Shown here: in pieces, positions 32,001 to 44,467 of the stretch | How the letters are laid out: every line of letters begins with the position of its first letter | Position numbering within the stretch: position 1 is the stretch's first letter | The notes under the pieces: model-generated | What the model was told of the DNA's origin: nothing | The model's input: only the letters and a program-made list of their open reading frames with translations | Database searches by the model: none | Source of the DNA: Craterostigma plantagineum | Lineage: Eukaryota > Streptophyta > Magnoliopsida > Lamiales > Linderniaceae | Reading direction: 5' to 3' | Length of the DNA: 64,000 bases | NCBI GenBank assembly: GCA_027422505.1 | Contig: JAPQWV010000001.1 | Location: 9,548,001 to 9,612,000, forward strand | Position numbers and translations under genes: made by a program

Positions 32001-32912
32001 TAAGTAAGGATTCCAGCCTTTTATTTCCTTTCTAAGGATTTACTCTTGAGCGAGTCACACATCAATTGCTTGTCTTAACTAGTGATTCTTGGCCTCATAC
32101 TCGCCTTGCGTTAGATCGTTAGGAAAATGATTAGGGCACCTAAGAAATTCATAACTCGGCCAAATAAAAATTTGAATCCTTTAACATAGCTTTTAGTCAT
32201 CCATTTTGAGCCTTCTCCGAATACCTTTTCTTTCAGAAATCATAAGAAGAGGGGCATGGATCTTGCTGTGAACTTCTCCTTCGATAATCTCGTCAGCACG
32301 ACTGGAAAGAGGGGCACCACGAAGTGAACTTCTCCAACGATAATCGGGTCTTATATCGGGAAACGAAAAGAGGAGCACGGCCTTGGGTACAAATTCCACA
32401 ACTGTGAACTTCTCCAAATTGATAATCTTTGAAACCTCTCTAGGGATTAAGAGAAGAGAGCCTGGTATCGGTCCGAGAACCAACAAGAAGAACTTCGCCA
32501 TAGATAATCTCTCAGCCTCGTAGAGAAGCAGGGCTTCATCTTAAGCAAGTGTAGAAATAAAAAAAGGGGATGAGAAAGACAAAAGAAAAATAAAAAAATG
32601 CCGATGGAGAAGAGTGACTACGAAAAGGAAGTTGAAGACTTTAAGCCTATGATTCCCAAATATTCCTTCTCTTCTAAGTAAGAGCCAAATTAAAAATCCT
32701 TCAAAGTCCCTTTAGTTCCAAAAGGACGGTCTTTCGCTTAGGAGAAGTGATTAAAAGCACCTCGATCACGGGTAAATTGACATAATATTGCTTGTGATGA
32801 CTTGACTGATATAAATATAAAATCCCAAGTTACAAATAATTGAGCGCTAGAGCGAACCTGGTGAGAGTTGTCGAATTGGATCATTCTATGAACTTAGGAC
32901 TTTAGTTTGACG
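32001..32912. other. Unassigned sequence with diverged direct repeats
   Basis: Between about 32230 and 32510, a GTGAACTTCTCCNN.GATAATC motif recurs four times with AAGAGGGGCA-type sequence between copies. No credible ORF is present. It may be post-pol sequence of A2 or another degraded repeat. It is the target of the B insertion. Confidence 0.5.
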
Positions 32913-32917
32913 ACATG
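32913..32917. other. Target-site duplication of element B (left), ACATG
   Basis: Repeated at 57672-57676 immediately after the right LTR. Confidence 0.95.
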
Positions 32918-33212
32918 TGTTAGGATATCTAATTGATTGTGTCAATAGTTTAAGTCTTGGGATTAATTTTGTAATTATCCTCTAGCTTGGGCTTTGGACT
33001 ATAATGTAATTATTTAATATTTAGTGATTGGGCCTTAATATACCTAGGGTTAATGTGGTATATAAGGTTTTACCAACTCACTTTTGAAAGTAATCAAAGA
33101 AAAAGGCTTATCCTAATTTTCACACAATACACACACTTGAAGGTGAGATCCTCTCCCTTTTCATTCCATTAAAGCCTCTTTGATTCCTTGTTCGGTGCAT
33201 TCGGGACCAACA
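32918..33212 (+). repeat. 5' LTR of element B (295 bp)
   Basis: TGTTAGGATATC...GGGACCAACA. TATA box TATATAAGG at 33059-33067. It differs from the 3' LTR by C/T in TTGTTCGGTGC. Confidence 0.95.
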
Positions 33213-33214
33213 AG

Positions 33215-33226
33215 TGGTATCAGAGC
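33215..33226 (+). other. Primer binding site of element B (initiator tRNA-Met)
   Basis: TGGTATCAGAGC two bases after the LTR, the standard Copia PBS. Confidence 0.95.
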
Positions 33227-34616
33227 AAACGTGGATCGATCTACATTGATTTGAATCCAGTTTCGTTCGATTCCGAGAAAGATCAAAGGTGTTTTGGGCA
33301 AAAAATCACTTTCGGGCATTTTGAACTCGTTTTGGGGTTTTAATGCTTTGTTCTTGTTTTTAAAACCTTCCCCAAGATCGATTCTATGCCTAAAATGTTT
33401 TTAGAACACTTTTGGATCAGTTTTAACGAGTTTTGAGCAAGATCGAAGCAAAAACTCTTCAGAAAAAGGATATCTCGGCCATTCTCTGTTTTTGGTCGAT
33501 TTGACCTATTTTTTGTTGTTTTTAGCTCACAAATCGGTCGATTATGTGTTTAGGGAAGAATTTCTGAAGTTTAGGATCAAGTTTGAGCGATTTTGGTTGA
33601 GATCTGAGTGAAAACGGACGGTTTTCTGGCAAAAAATCGCGACAAGCAATGGAACAGTACATTGATGTTCTTGCCCGCGAAACGTTTTGCTGAATCGTTC
33701 ATATCCGCGAAGTCGATTCCGAGAATTTTTAAAACCGCGAAAAAAAAAATTTCACTTCACTGTCACTTCATTTTTTTCTCAACTGACTCGCGTTCCAAAA
33801 CCGCGAAAAATTTCTCTTAGACCCAATTTTTCTCAACTTCGTACTCTTTAAAATCCGAGAAACTTTATATCCAAGAAAGCTTATTCCGCGAATTTTTCTG
33901 AGCCGCGAAATTTTTCAGCCTAGAACTTTTCGAAATTTTTATATCTGAGAAAGTTTTTCAAAACCACGTCTCTTTCAAATCCGAGAAATTTCCTAAAACC
34001 ACACTTCAACTCTCGATGCGAAATTTTATAACTTGCGAAATTTTTCTTGTGAAGCTTTAAAACTCTCAACTAAGAATCATTCTCACATGCGAAGTTTTAA
34101 AGTCCGAGAAATTTTCAACTGAACCCTTTAAAAATCCAAGAAATCTTTAAATTCACAAACACCGAAATTTCTCAACACATAATTTCTCGGGTAATTCTTC
34201 ATACAATCACAGGTTAAGTTGAAAATTTCGCAACACATAAAAAACGTCACTTCAAACTGCGAATTTTTCTGATGTGTTAAATTTTTCTCGGGTTCAAATT
34301 TTTTTTCTTCCTCGAGTTGAAATTTTTTTGTTGTCGAACTTTACAAAGTCTTGATTGTTACACTTCAGTCCTATCACCCTAGACCACTTTTGACATAAAA
34401 TTTATTTTGCTCCTCAAGTCTCGATTTAAATTTCTAGAACTTCTCCTAATTTCAAGATATATTTCTCATTCATACATTATCGACCATCACACACGTTCAC
34501 TTAGTTCTAAGAAATTCTTTAAATGATTTTTCACAAAATCTACTCGTTAAACTCATCTTTCTCATCTCGTTCGATACTAACTCTCTTATCTATACAAGAT
34601 CAAAACCACGGACGAT
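33227..34616 (+). other. 5' leader of element B with GCGAAATTT / CCGAGAAATTT word array
   Basis: 1.4 kb without a credible ORF. From about 33640 to 34290 it carries many copies of CCGCGAAA, CCGAGAAA, GCGAAATTT and TTTCTC(A/G)A words at irregular 15-40 bp spacing. A similar array precedes the extra ORF of the same element. Confidence 0.75.
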
Positions 34617-36405
34617 TTGACTGCACCAACCATGTCTACCACAAACGACATCTCAACAGTGGGCTCCGACAGCAGGCCGCCGATGCTGCGACAAGGCGAC
34701 TACAGCATATGGACAAACCGGTTCCTCACGTTCGTCAGGAACAAAGGCGCACCACTCTCTCAATACCTTCTGGACTCCATCTCCAACGGCCCAGCACAGT
34801 TCTGGACAATCATCCCTGCACAGCCAAACGCAAACCCTCCAATGGATGAACGCCGCACTCCAAGAGGTCCCATCAATGAGGATGAACAGGCTCGCCTACA
34901 GGCCGATGAGACTGCTAAAGGGTATCTCTTCCAGGCTATGGGAAACGAGGTCTACGCTCACATTGAGTGCTGCACAACTGCTAAGGAAATATGGGATGAA
35001 CTCGTGGAAATTATGGCAGGCACAACTGAGAGTGCTCAGGGGAGGAAATCAGCATGTCTCTCACAGTATGAACACTTCCAGGCCTATGAAGGAGAGGAAC
35101 TGCGTGACACATACCTCCGATACTTGAAGGTCATCAATGAACTCAAGAAAGCCAGGATCTCGAGGGACAAATTCGATATCAACAACCGCTTCCTTGGTAG
35201 CCTCAAACCACATTGGGGCAATGCAATCGTGATGATGATTCAGAGAAAGGACCTCTCCAACACCTCCATCCATGCTCTTTATGACAGTCTGTCTGCCTAT
35301 GCTCCTTACGTGCAACCTCAGTCCACCAACACTCGAGTCGACCCACTGGCCCTCCTCTCGAACAAGACCAATGAACGATCTTCCACCACTAAGACCAAAC
35401 AGAACAAAGGGAAGCTACCAGCTGTTGTATCTGACACCTCTTCAGGATCCGAAGCTGATACAGAAAGAAGATGTTCGTGATCTACGCAAGCAACTGGCAA
35501 TGCTCACTAAGTTGGTCTCAAAGAAGATCGGGAAAAAATCCTCATCCTCTTCCAATCGCCAAAGAACCTATAGCGGCACCAAAAAGACCACTCCCACAGA
35601 GGAAGCTAAGCCGATAAAGAAAGAAGAGGACTCCGCACCTCAAAAATCTGTGAAGTGCTTTCGGTGTGGAAAGTCAGGCCACTTTGCCAAAGAATGCCAC
35701 GCCCCACGCGTGAAAGACTCCGGCTACTATGACCGTAAGGCCAGAATGACCCGCAAGATGGAAAGTGGGAAAGTTCTACTCACTGAAGAAGCTGAATGGG
35801 TGAATGACACTTCAGAAGACGAGGAGCCTAAGGATGAAGATTGCTGCATGGAAAGGCTGGTCGAACATGACGGAGACGAGGAAATGGCCAACACCGATGA
35901 GAACACAGCTAAGACTCCTACCAACGCCGAGTCTGAGGTACGAATCTCGCAACTCGATGATGTGTTCAATCACCGTCACACTATTAAGAAACCCACCGTA
36001 GACGCTAGGGAGTATGAAGAACTTAAGCTAAAATTTGAAAACAACTATGCATTACTTAGTTTAAAAATAGAAGAGCTTGCTTGTGCAAATGAACGTCTAA
36101 TGGCCTCTGAAGCGTTAGTCAAACGTCTGCAAAGCAAGAATAAGCAAAGTGAGAATAAGGTGAAGGAAACCACACTGGCCATCAGTTCATGCGAAACATC
36201 TCGTCTCCTAACTGCATCCCAATATGAACTACTTACCAAGGAAAGAGTTAGGCTGTACCGAAAGGTGAAAGAACTTGAAGAGCAACTTCACCTTAGAAAC
36301 GAAAACTCACGCATCTTATGCCTATTGAACCAACCAGTTGAAACAGAATTCTACAACGCACGGGGGGGATCGGACTGTCTAGCAATTGCAATCCAACACC
36401 GCTAA
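34617..36405 (+). pseudogene. gag: Gag of element B (Sirevirus), one frame change
   Basis: Capsid/nucleocapsid protein. The first frame (34617-35480) starts MTAPTMSTTND or MSTTNDIST and carries a UBN2-type gag domain (GDYSIWTNRFLTFVRNKG, AKEIWDELVEIMAGT). A frame change near 35460 moves coding to the frame ending at 36405. That frame has a CCHC zinc knuckle CFRCGKSGHFAKEC (about 35658-35700), an acidic stretch (DTSEDEEPKDED) and a long coiled-coil extension (about 36010-36300). The extended C-terminal gag with coiled coil is typical of Sireviruses. Stops and frame changes between 36405 and 36568 separate it from the linker. Confidence 0.88.
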
Positions 36406-36567
36406 CAGTTAAAAGATATAACATGTGCAACACTACGTTCCTGTAAACAAGAAATGGTGCTCCCCCGCAGCTTAAGCCATTTGTGAGATCATCCTCCGCT
36501 GTCATCTCAGAAGAAAAAAAGAGTACAGAACATTCATTGGGCAGAAATCGCGTATGACTACACAGAA

Positions 36568-37566
36568 TTGAATAATAGAGATAAAACTAAGATATCTTCA
36601 CTCTCGGAGGATGTCGAAACCTTACTCCCAACCAAAGAACAGGAAGTTGCTTTCCAAGATGTGCTCTCTCGCACCTACATCCCAAAGAAACTACTACTCA
36701 TAGCAGAACTAGAACGAACACTAGAAGTAGAAAGGAAGGCCTTTGCAAAAGAGCGAGATGAACTACTTAGCAAAATCTTCACACTAGAACAATTTCCCAA
36801 TACGAACTATCCCTCTACATCAAGTCAAGTACCCGATTCTCAAACATGTAAATGTAAGAGGACGGCGAAAATGACTCCTGAAGCTGACATATGTTCTAAC
36901 ACTAACTCTAGTATTCTTATGGATACAGGGAATGTGAGTTCGACGTCTCTGGAAGGCAGTTCGTATCAAATAAAGGAGAACCCGCTCTTCGATGACAAGA
37001 AGAAAAAACCATCCTATATTCGTCCTTCCTCTCTATGTACTGAATCCCAATATCCTAAGGTCGTAGACAATTATGTTGCTAAAACTTATCTTTCTTTTAC
37101 CAAACCTATGTCTATGTGCTGCTGCAATGATTTTGTTCTCCCACGATTTCATGAATATGAAACACATGAACACGCAACCCTCCGACCTCGCAAGCGAACC
37201 TTCTCTACGACGTCTCTGAATTCTCCCATCTCGCCTAAACCTAAGGTCAAGCGAAAACGTCTCTCGTCGTCAAACGCAAACTCACCTATTGCTCGCAAGC
37301 CAAAGGCGACCAAAACCGAAGCACGAAAGCAACAACCACATTACTCACGCCAATTCATGTATAAGGCGCCATACATGCAAGCACAAGTTAGGAAAATATG
37401 GGTTAGAAAAACCATAATCCCGCCACATCAAACAAACGATAAAGGGAAAGCTAAATTAGAATCAACACAATCTGATTTAGTAACCACATTTCCCATTAAG
37501 CGCATAAAAACTTTACATATATCACAAGAATGTCCCGTTCGAAAACGGGGACCCAACGTTTGCTGA
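36568..37566 (+). CDS. Gag-pol linker of element B, 332 codons open
   Basis: An open frame with coiled-coil-like (LERTLEVERKAFAKERDELL) and then K/R/S/P-rich sequence, the spacer found between gag and protease in Sireviruses. It begins in frame with EIAYDYTELNN, which matches the start of A2. It ends in TGATGA at 37564, 20 bp before the protease, with TTGCAG|G right after the stops. It was probably part of a longer polyprotein, so the ATG at 36568 may not be a real start. Confidence 0.65.
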   Translation: MNNRDKTKISSLSEDVETLLPTKEQEVAFQDVLSRTYIPKKLLLIAELERTLEVERKAFAKERDELLSKIFTLEQFPNTNYPSTSSQVPDSQTCKCKRTAKMTPEADICSNTNSSILMDTGNVSSTSLEGSSYQIKENPLFDDKKKKPSYIRPSSLCTESQYPKVVDNYVAKTYLSFTKPMSMCCCNDFVLPRFHEYETHEHATLRPRKRTFSTTSLNSPISPKPKVKRKRLSSSNANSPIARKPKATKTEARKQQPHYSRQFMYKAPYMQAQVRKIWVRKTIIPPHQTNDKGKAKLESTQSDLVTTFPIKRIKTLHISQECPVRKRGPNVC

Positions 37567-37569
37567 TGA

Positions 37570-40500
37570 TTGCAGGTCTGTCATGTGTGGTATCTAGACT
37601 CGGGTTGCTCCACACACATGACGGGGAACAAGGAGCTGTTGAGCAACTTCTCCGAGCGCTATCTCGGAAGGGTCTCCTTCGGAAACAGTCAAAAGGAGCC
37701 AATTCTCGGAACTGGTGATCTCGTCCATGACAAACTGACAATTAAGGGGATATCTTACGTCGAGGGTTTGAGCTACAATCTCTTCAGCATTGGTCGTTTC
37801 TGCGACAAAGGATACAAGGTTCTCTTCGAATCTGACATCTGCAGCATTATAGATGCCTCAGGACAATCTCTTCTTTCTGGATCACGCACGTCTCACCTTT
37901 ACGTACTCAATCTTACGACCTCTCGACCAATATGCCTTCTCTCTCGAGCCGCACCCAAGTTGAACGATTTATGGCACCGGCGTCTTTCACATCTCAATTT
38001 CAAGACCATCAACAAACTGCGTCAGAATAAACTCGTCAACGGTCTACCCCAACTAACATATTATAAGGAACACCTCTGCTCTGCCTGTGAATTGGGGAAA
38101 ATGAAGCGATCGTCTCACATCTCTAAGGAAACACCGTCCTCTAAGCTCATCCTCGAGCTCTTACATATGGATCTATGTGGCCCAATGCCTACGGCCACAC
38201 TCGGAGGAAGACGGTATATTCTTGTGATTGTCGACGATTTTTCACGCTACACGTGGACGAAACTCATTCGTACAAAGGATGAAGTTCCTGATATAATCAT
38301 CGAGTTTGTTGTTACGTCCCAAACTCTTCATCAACAGAAGGTTCGGATTATCAGAACTGACAACGGAACTGAGTTTAAGAACAAGAAGCTCAGTGATTTC
38401 TATGCCACTCAGGGCATCACTCAGCAGTTCTCAGCTGTGAAGACACCGGAACAGAATGGTGTCGTTGAGCGTAAGAACAGGACACTAGTTGAAGCAGCCA
38501 GGACTCTCCTCATCCAATCCGGACTTCCTCATTCTCTTTGGGGCGAAGCTATTCAAACGGCTTGTTACACACAGAACCGGGCTTCCATCCACAAGAGATT
38601 CAACCGCACCCCATACGAGATGCTGAATAACCGTCGTATCCCCGATATATCCTATCTAAGGGTCTTCGGTTGCCGATGTTTTGTGGCCAATGATCGCCAA
38701 CATCTTGGGAAGCTTGATCCAAAAGCACTTGAAGGAATCTTTGTTGGATATTCGCTGAACTCGAAGGCATACAGAGTCTATCTTAGGGAGAGACGATCAG
38801 TAATAGAGAGCACAAATGTCACCTTTGACGAAAGCGAAGGCGATCTCATGGCTTCTGCCCATATCAGTCCAGAACCAGGTCTTCTACAGTCGTTGACAAA
38901 AGGTCAACCTTCAACGGCGGGAACTTTCTCATCTGAGGGCAATTCTAGTGAATTGGATCTCGATCTGCTCTTCGAGTACTTCTATCCAGTCCCCAAGACT
39001 CCCGTCGCCACCACTCAACCTACCGCTGCACCCACCCCACCTACACCACCAGCTACCGGCAATAACGTCGTCCCTCCAAACTTGGATGCACTCAATCTCA
39101 ACGAAGATGACATTTTACCCAACCCTGGGAACATTGCTGATCCTGATGCTGAACCCTCTCAATCTAATACGATTGAGATCTCTTCTTCGGACACCTGACC
39201 CCAATCTAACGAGTCTCAAATCGATACAAATACGGCCAGCTTCTCACAAACAAATGTACCACTTTGGGCTCGCTCTCACCCTACCGATCAGATTATTGGG
39301 GATCCCACATCCGGTGTTTCGACGCGTTCAGCTACGATGTATGAAAGTCTGTTTGCTTGCTATCTCAGTCAAGTCGAACCATCACGAGTAGCTGAAGCTC
39401 TCAACGATCCTGATTGGCTGATTGCAATGCAGGAGGAAATAAATCAGTTTGAACGTTTACAAGTTTGGGAACTCGTACCACGACCTCACAATAGATCCAT
39501 TATCGGCACAAAATGGATATTCAAGAACAAAAAAGATGAAGACGGTGTTGTTATCCGCAATAAAGCAAGACTTGTGGCTAAGGGGTACAACCAACAAGAA
39601 GGCATCGACTACGATGAAACTTTCGCCCCAGTTGCCAGGATCGAAGCCATACGAATTTTTCTTGCCTTTGCTGCTCACAAGAACTTTAAAGTCTACCAAA
39701 TGGACGTGAAGACTGCATTTCTGAATGGATTTCTCAAAGAACAAGTGTACGTTGATCAACCAGAAGGGTTCTTGAGCGAAGAGTTTCCTCATCACGTATA
39801 TCGACTCTACAAGGCCCTCTACGGACTAAAACAGGCTCCCCGAGCTTGGTATGACGTCCTTTCAGACTTCCTTGTTCAGTCTGGATTCAAGAAAGGATCT
39901 CTGGATACAACTCTCTTCACCAAGCGTAGTGGCCCGGACATCATGATTGTACAGATTTATGTCGATGACATCATTTTTGGATCGACTAAACCACAACTGT
40001 GTGAAGAGTTCGCAGAATTGATGAAAGAGAAATTCGAAATGAGTATGATGGGTGAGTTGAATTTCTTTCTTGGTCTTCAAGTAAAGCAACTCCCCGACGG
40101 AATCTTCATCAATCAGTCCAAATACATCCATGACATCCTCGAGAAATATGGAATGAAGGATGCTAAGACTGCTGCTACACCTATGTCACCCTCTGGCCGA
40201 CCCGACGTGGACCCATCTGGTGCTCCCGTTGACCAAACCGTCTATCGAGGGATAATAGGCTCTCTTTTGTACCTTACTGCTAGTCGATCGAATATCGTTC
40301 TCTCGACAGGAATCTGCGCTCGTTTTCAGGCAACACCGAAGGAATCCCATCTCACTGCTGTCAAAAGGATTCTCCGCTATCTCAAAGGAACACCCAATCT
40401 GGGTTTGTGGTACCCCACTCGATCGGACTTCAAACTGGTTGGATTCTCTGACTCGGATTATGCAGGATGCAAGATGGACCGAAAAAGCACCTCTGGAGCT

Positions 40501-40905
40501 GCACACTTCTTGGGCGGTAAACTCGTAAGTTGGTCGTCTCGAAAACAAAACTGTGTCTCAACTTCGTCGACGGAGGCAGAATATGTCGCCGCCGCTAGTT
40601 GCTGTTCACAACTTTTGTGGATGAGAACCCAACTACGAGACTTTAATTTTCATGTTGATAAAATTCCCATTTATTGTGACTCGAAGAGTGCGATAGCGAT
40701 GACGAGTAATCCGGTACATCACTCGAGAACGAAACACATAGACATTCGTCACCACTTCATCAAAGAACATGTCGAACAAGGGACGATTGAATTGCACTAC
40801 GTCACAACCGAAGATCAACTGACCGACATCTTTACAAAACCGTTGGATGTCAAACGATTCCAACACCTTGTGACTATGTTGGGCATGTTGAATCTTCCGT
40901 TGTGA
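37570..40905 (+). pseudogene. pol: Pol of element B (PR-INT-RT-RNase H), single internal TGA
   Basis: Copia pol. Protease LDSGCSTHMTG is at about 37590. The GAG-pre-integrase zinc finger (LWHRRLSHLNF...CSACELGK) is followed by integrase with Asp in HMDLCGPMP (about 38165), Asp in RTDNGTEF (about 38357) and Glu in EQNGVVERKNRTLVE. RT runs from [20 protein letters not shown] to [12 protein letters not shown] (about 39955). RNase H has [19 protein letters not shown] and [20 protein letters not shown]. The frame is the same throughout. One TGA at 39196-39198, in the non-conserved region before RT, divides 1,111 codons into two ORFs. All catalytic residues are present. Confidence 0.93.
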
Positions 40906-41310
40906 TCAATCGACCCTACATGAATTTTTGATAAAGTGTGCATATTTCCTTTTCCACTTCACTCCATTTTCTATGTGTCTTCTAAATTATTTCTTTTAAG
41001 GGGGAGCGTCTAATTTTTCCATTATAGAAAAAAAAAAGGGAGTTTTAGATTAAGGGGGAGTTTCTGATTTTGCCTTTTTGAAACATAAAAAAAAAAACCA
41101 AAAAAAAAAAGAAAAAGGGGAGTTTTAGATTAAGGGGGAGTTTCTGATTTTGCCTTTTTGAAACAAAAATTAAAAAAAAAAAAAATTTGGTCAAAACAGA
41201 GTCAAAATTGGACCAATTGGACCCAATTTTGACCAAGCCCACAAAAAACGGATCAGGGCCCAATCTTGACCAAGCCCATAAATTTTGGCCCATTATCACA
41301 AAATTTCGCA
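40906..41310 (+). repeat. Post-pol multiple PPT region of element B
   Basis: TTAAGGGGGAG occurs at about 40996, 41050 and 41130. The last two lie in an ~80-bp tandem duplication (AGTTTTAGATTAAGGGGGAG, then TTTCTGATTTTGCCTTTTTG). Multiple PPTs downstream of RNase H are a described Sirevirus hallmark. Poly-A runs separate the copies. Confidence 0.8.
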
Positions 41311-41614
41311 TGAACTGTAGCGCCCCGTTTCCTATTACCTTTTTTTTTACGCAGCTATAAAATATTCCTATAAAATTTTTCGCGATTTCCATAACCATTT
41401 CCTTTAACAAAGACGGGTGCGTACATCCGATCTAGTTCCGTTCACAATAATGTACATATATGTACCTATCATATAAGTCACAAAATGCAACGGTCTAAAT
41501 CCGTTTCTATTCTACATGCTAACGATGAACCAGAGGGGAGTAGGAGGAGAGCGTAGTCGGCCAACCTTGAATCCATGCTTTATAAAGATGCTTTCTACGC
41601 AGCCTGCTAATTAT

Positions 41615-42215
41615 CTACAACAACTGTGAAGACACCGATTCAGAGTATGATCGCAACATGTTAATTAACACAAGTAACGCTAAAATAAACCGTAATCCAT
41701 GCCTTTCCATTAATATTTAATATCGTAATCATGCCATTTCAAATCACATAATCATTGTTCATATAACGGTCATAGGATCCGTAGATCACATGCCATTTCT
41801 ATATGTCCATTTATTTTGATACTCCCGTTATAGACTAGCTAGACTGTACTGTACGCCCAGTCGGCGCCCATGCATGGGACTCTGTAACCATGTCGTAATC
41901 CCCCTATTTGTAGGGATACGTGTTGCCTGTACAGGACTCTGTAATAATCCCCCGATTTGTAGGGATATATGCCGTAGCATCCGTATCATACCATCTGTAG
42001 TCGTAGCAGTCATAACGGTTTCTCCCTTCATTTTATATGTATGCAGTACTATATGAAATACCTTATATTACACATAAATCATATGAGAGCACGTTACGAT
42101 CACATAGTTCACGTCGATTCAAAAATAGCACGTATATCACGTACTAATCAATTAATCCATAGAAAGCATGTAAACATATAAGGCACATAAGGTACATGTC
42201 GCAAATCATACTCAC
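41615..42215 (-). other. Putative leader intron in C LTR (601 nt)
   Basis: In element sense the donor is ACTT|GTGAGTATG (42215). The acceptor is CACAGTTGTTGTAG|ATAA (last base 41615), with CATAC about 40 nt upstream aligning to CTTAC/CCTAC of the other LTRs. The second copy is at 49424-50024. Confidence 0.5.
41867..41935. repeat. Paired palindromes in the C LTR intron
   Basis: CCCATGCATGGG (41867-41878) and CCTGTACAGG (41926-41935) both sit next to an ACTCTGTAA and a TTTGTAGGGATA block of the same duplicated ~55-bp unit. The palindrome is kept although its sequence differs. The second LTR copies are at 49676-49687 and 49735-49744. Confidence 0.75.
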
Positions 42216-42529
42216 AAGTTTCGCCTATTTTCTCCGTTCGCTTAGGCGACCTTGTCCTTGCCCTTATCGGACTCCCGACCTATACAATTATTTTATCCGT
42301 AAATATGCAATTCCTATAATGATATGCGTGCGTGACATGCATGCTTTATTATGCATTTCCTATCCGTAGCCTTTATCAGAAACCCTAACTTATTTTATAT
42401 CAAAACCCTAATTTTTACATAGATATATATATATATATATATCGTGCTATTATATGTATAAATATTTTATTAATGATGATATCGTTTTCTTTTAGGCTAA
42501 GGAATTGTATAGTCATTATCATTAACAAT

Positions 42530-43100
42530 GATCTCGACATCATAACCTACCCAGCATTATCATTCGACATTTATTTCGACAAGTATAAAGAATCTCGACA
42601 TTCTATCTACATTATCATTCGACATTTTATCATAATATTTGACTTTCATCACTACTCGACATTATTCAAAGCAGCTCTCGACATCTAACAACTCGACATT
42701 TAATAATCATAACTCGAAATGTAAAATGTCGACATGTGTCTTGGAATCTCATTTCGATGTTCCTGTTTTCTTCCAACAACTCGACATCTTTTCTAACAAT
42801 TATCAATTCATCTCGACATCCATTTAATTCTGATTTTAAAATGTCAATATCATACTCGACATTTACTCCATGTCATACTCGACATCTAGCTATATAAATT
42901 ATTATTACTCGAGATCTTATCCAACGAATTACCATAATTCTTATCGAAATCTTTCTAATCTATTCCAATCTCACACCTCGATATCTATCTAACTCGAGTA
43001 TATTTCCTCTTTAAATATCGAAATGTCTCAGAGATCGAATTCTATAATAACATTCGACCTCTACATCTCGACATTATAACATAATTCGACATTCTGACTC
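42530..43100. repeat. CTCGACATT word array in C LTR
   Basis: About 20 copies of CTCGACAT, TTCGACATT and TCGAGATCT in 570 bp, irregularly spaced. In element sense the word reads AATGTCGAG. The other LTR has the same array at 50339-50909. Confidence 0.85.
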
Positions 43101-44467
43101 GAGATCTTCGTTATCATATGTTACGTGAAGTACTAAACAAATAACGTTGATACTTTTGTTAATACTTATCTTATTCTTATGAAATATTGATTATATTATT
43201 ATTTTCTTTACCTTTCCTTTAGGACTAAGTTTTGTACTATAAACTTTGAAATTCCAAATGACACGTAAAAGCCTTGCCTCTCCTCACTTTGCGAAGTTAA
43301 TTCGTGAAACAATTTAAGATATACTTTATATAATCAAAGCACTGACCATTACGAAAATGTCTTGTTTATACTACTAAACATATATTTATAATGACTCAGT
43401 ACCAAGTATTCATGTGTATTATGTACACCATGAGAACTTTGATTCAACAAGACCTAAAGTATATTTATATATATTATAAATATTTTGCTAAAATCTACTA
43501 TATACCCTAAGCAATTCGGTGTTAATAATAATAACAACAAACCATGAATCATCAAATACCATCACGGTTGTTCTATTTCTGAAAATTATATGATCATAAG
43601 CATATACTAAATTCACTTATTTCACAATCCATGTTTTATATTAACATATACATTACGAAATCTTCTTATAATCCAGTTATCATCTATTTAAGCCACCTGA
43701 TCATACCTATTTTAAAAGCCTTCGAACTCTTTTAATCCCATATCAACAATTATCCAAATATATAGATATAAAACTCCTTGATAATTCTACAGAAACCCTA
43801 GAATGTTAAAGTCACGAAAATGTCTCACAATTGCCTAAACAATCTTAATCTTAGTTTATAACCCTCTGTAAAGTTATGAAGAATATAATAAATAAAACAA
43901 CTTCACATATAAATTCCTATACCTCACTTGAAGTTTCGTTCTTGATGTTTGAATGCTCAAGGTCACCTTTCGCACTTGCCTTTCTAAGAGTTCTAACTAT
44001 TCTACATTTACATATATATTATACCAGTGATGTCGATTACTTTAAAGTCAAGCAAAATTATATTAGTCATACATAATAGTAATATCGTTGGCCAACACGT
44101 GTACCACTTGGGTTTGAGGGTTATTATATACATATATACATATGATTCGTCAAAGGTTTGCGAACTTGATAAAAAGGTGTACCCTGAATTTCCATTCGCC
44201 AAATTCTTATTTTATCTCATAATTCGCCAAAGTCCTTATGCCCCGTGCAAATATAACCTCCTCTAATGATTCGCGAAGTCTTTATGACTCGCGAACATCA
44301 CTTCTTGTAATTCAAAAGTCCTATGTTTAGAAAATCCTTAATTTGTAATATTTCATCTCTCAACTTATACTTATTCTCATCTATACATTTATTTTAAAAT
44401 GGCATATATGAATGCATGAATTTATGTAAATGCATGAAATTATGATATGAGGTTTCGGTTCCTGACA

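Larger units (their letters stand above)
41316..44467 (-). repeat. 3' LTR of element C (3152 bp)
   Basis: Plus-strand ends are TGTAGCGCCCC and GGTTCCTGACA. In element sense the order is: U3, AAATGTCGAG word array (43100-42530), TATA-like TATAAAAT (about 42400), donor 42215, hairpins, acceptor 41615, U5. Short ORFs inside (for example near 41828-42056 and 42473-42827) follow the repeats and are not credible. Confidence 0.95.

Noticed and set aside
41828..42056. Opposed 60-67 codon ORFs in the C LTRs (also 49637-49865)
   Set aside because: They cover the duplicated palindrome unit and are absent from related LTRs.
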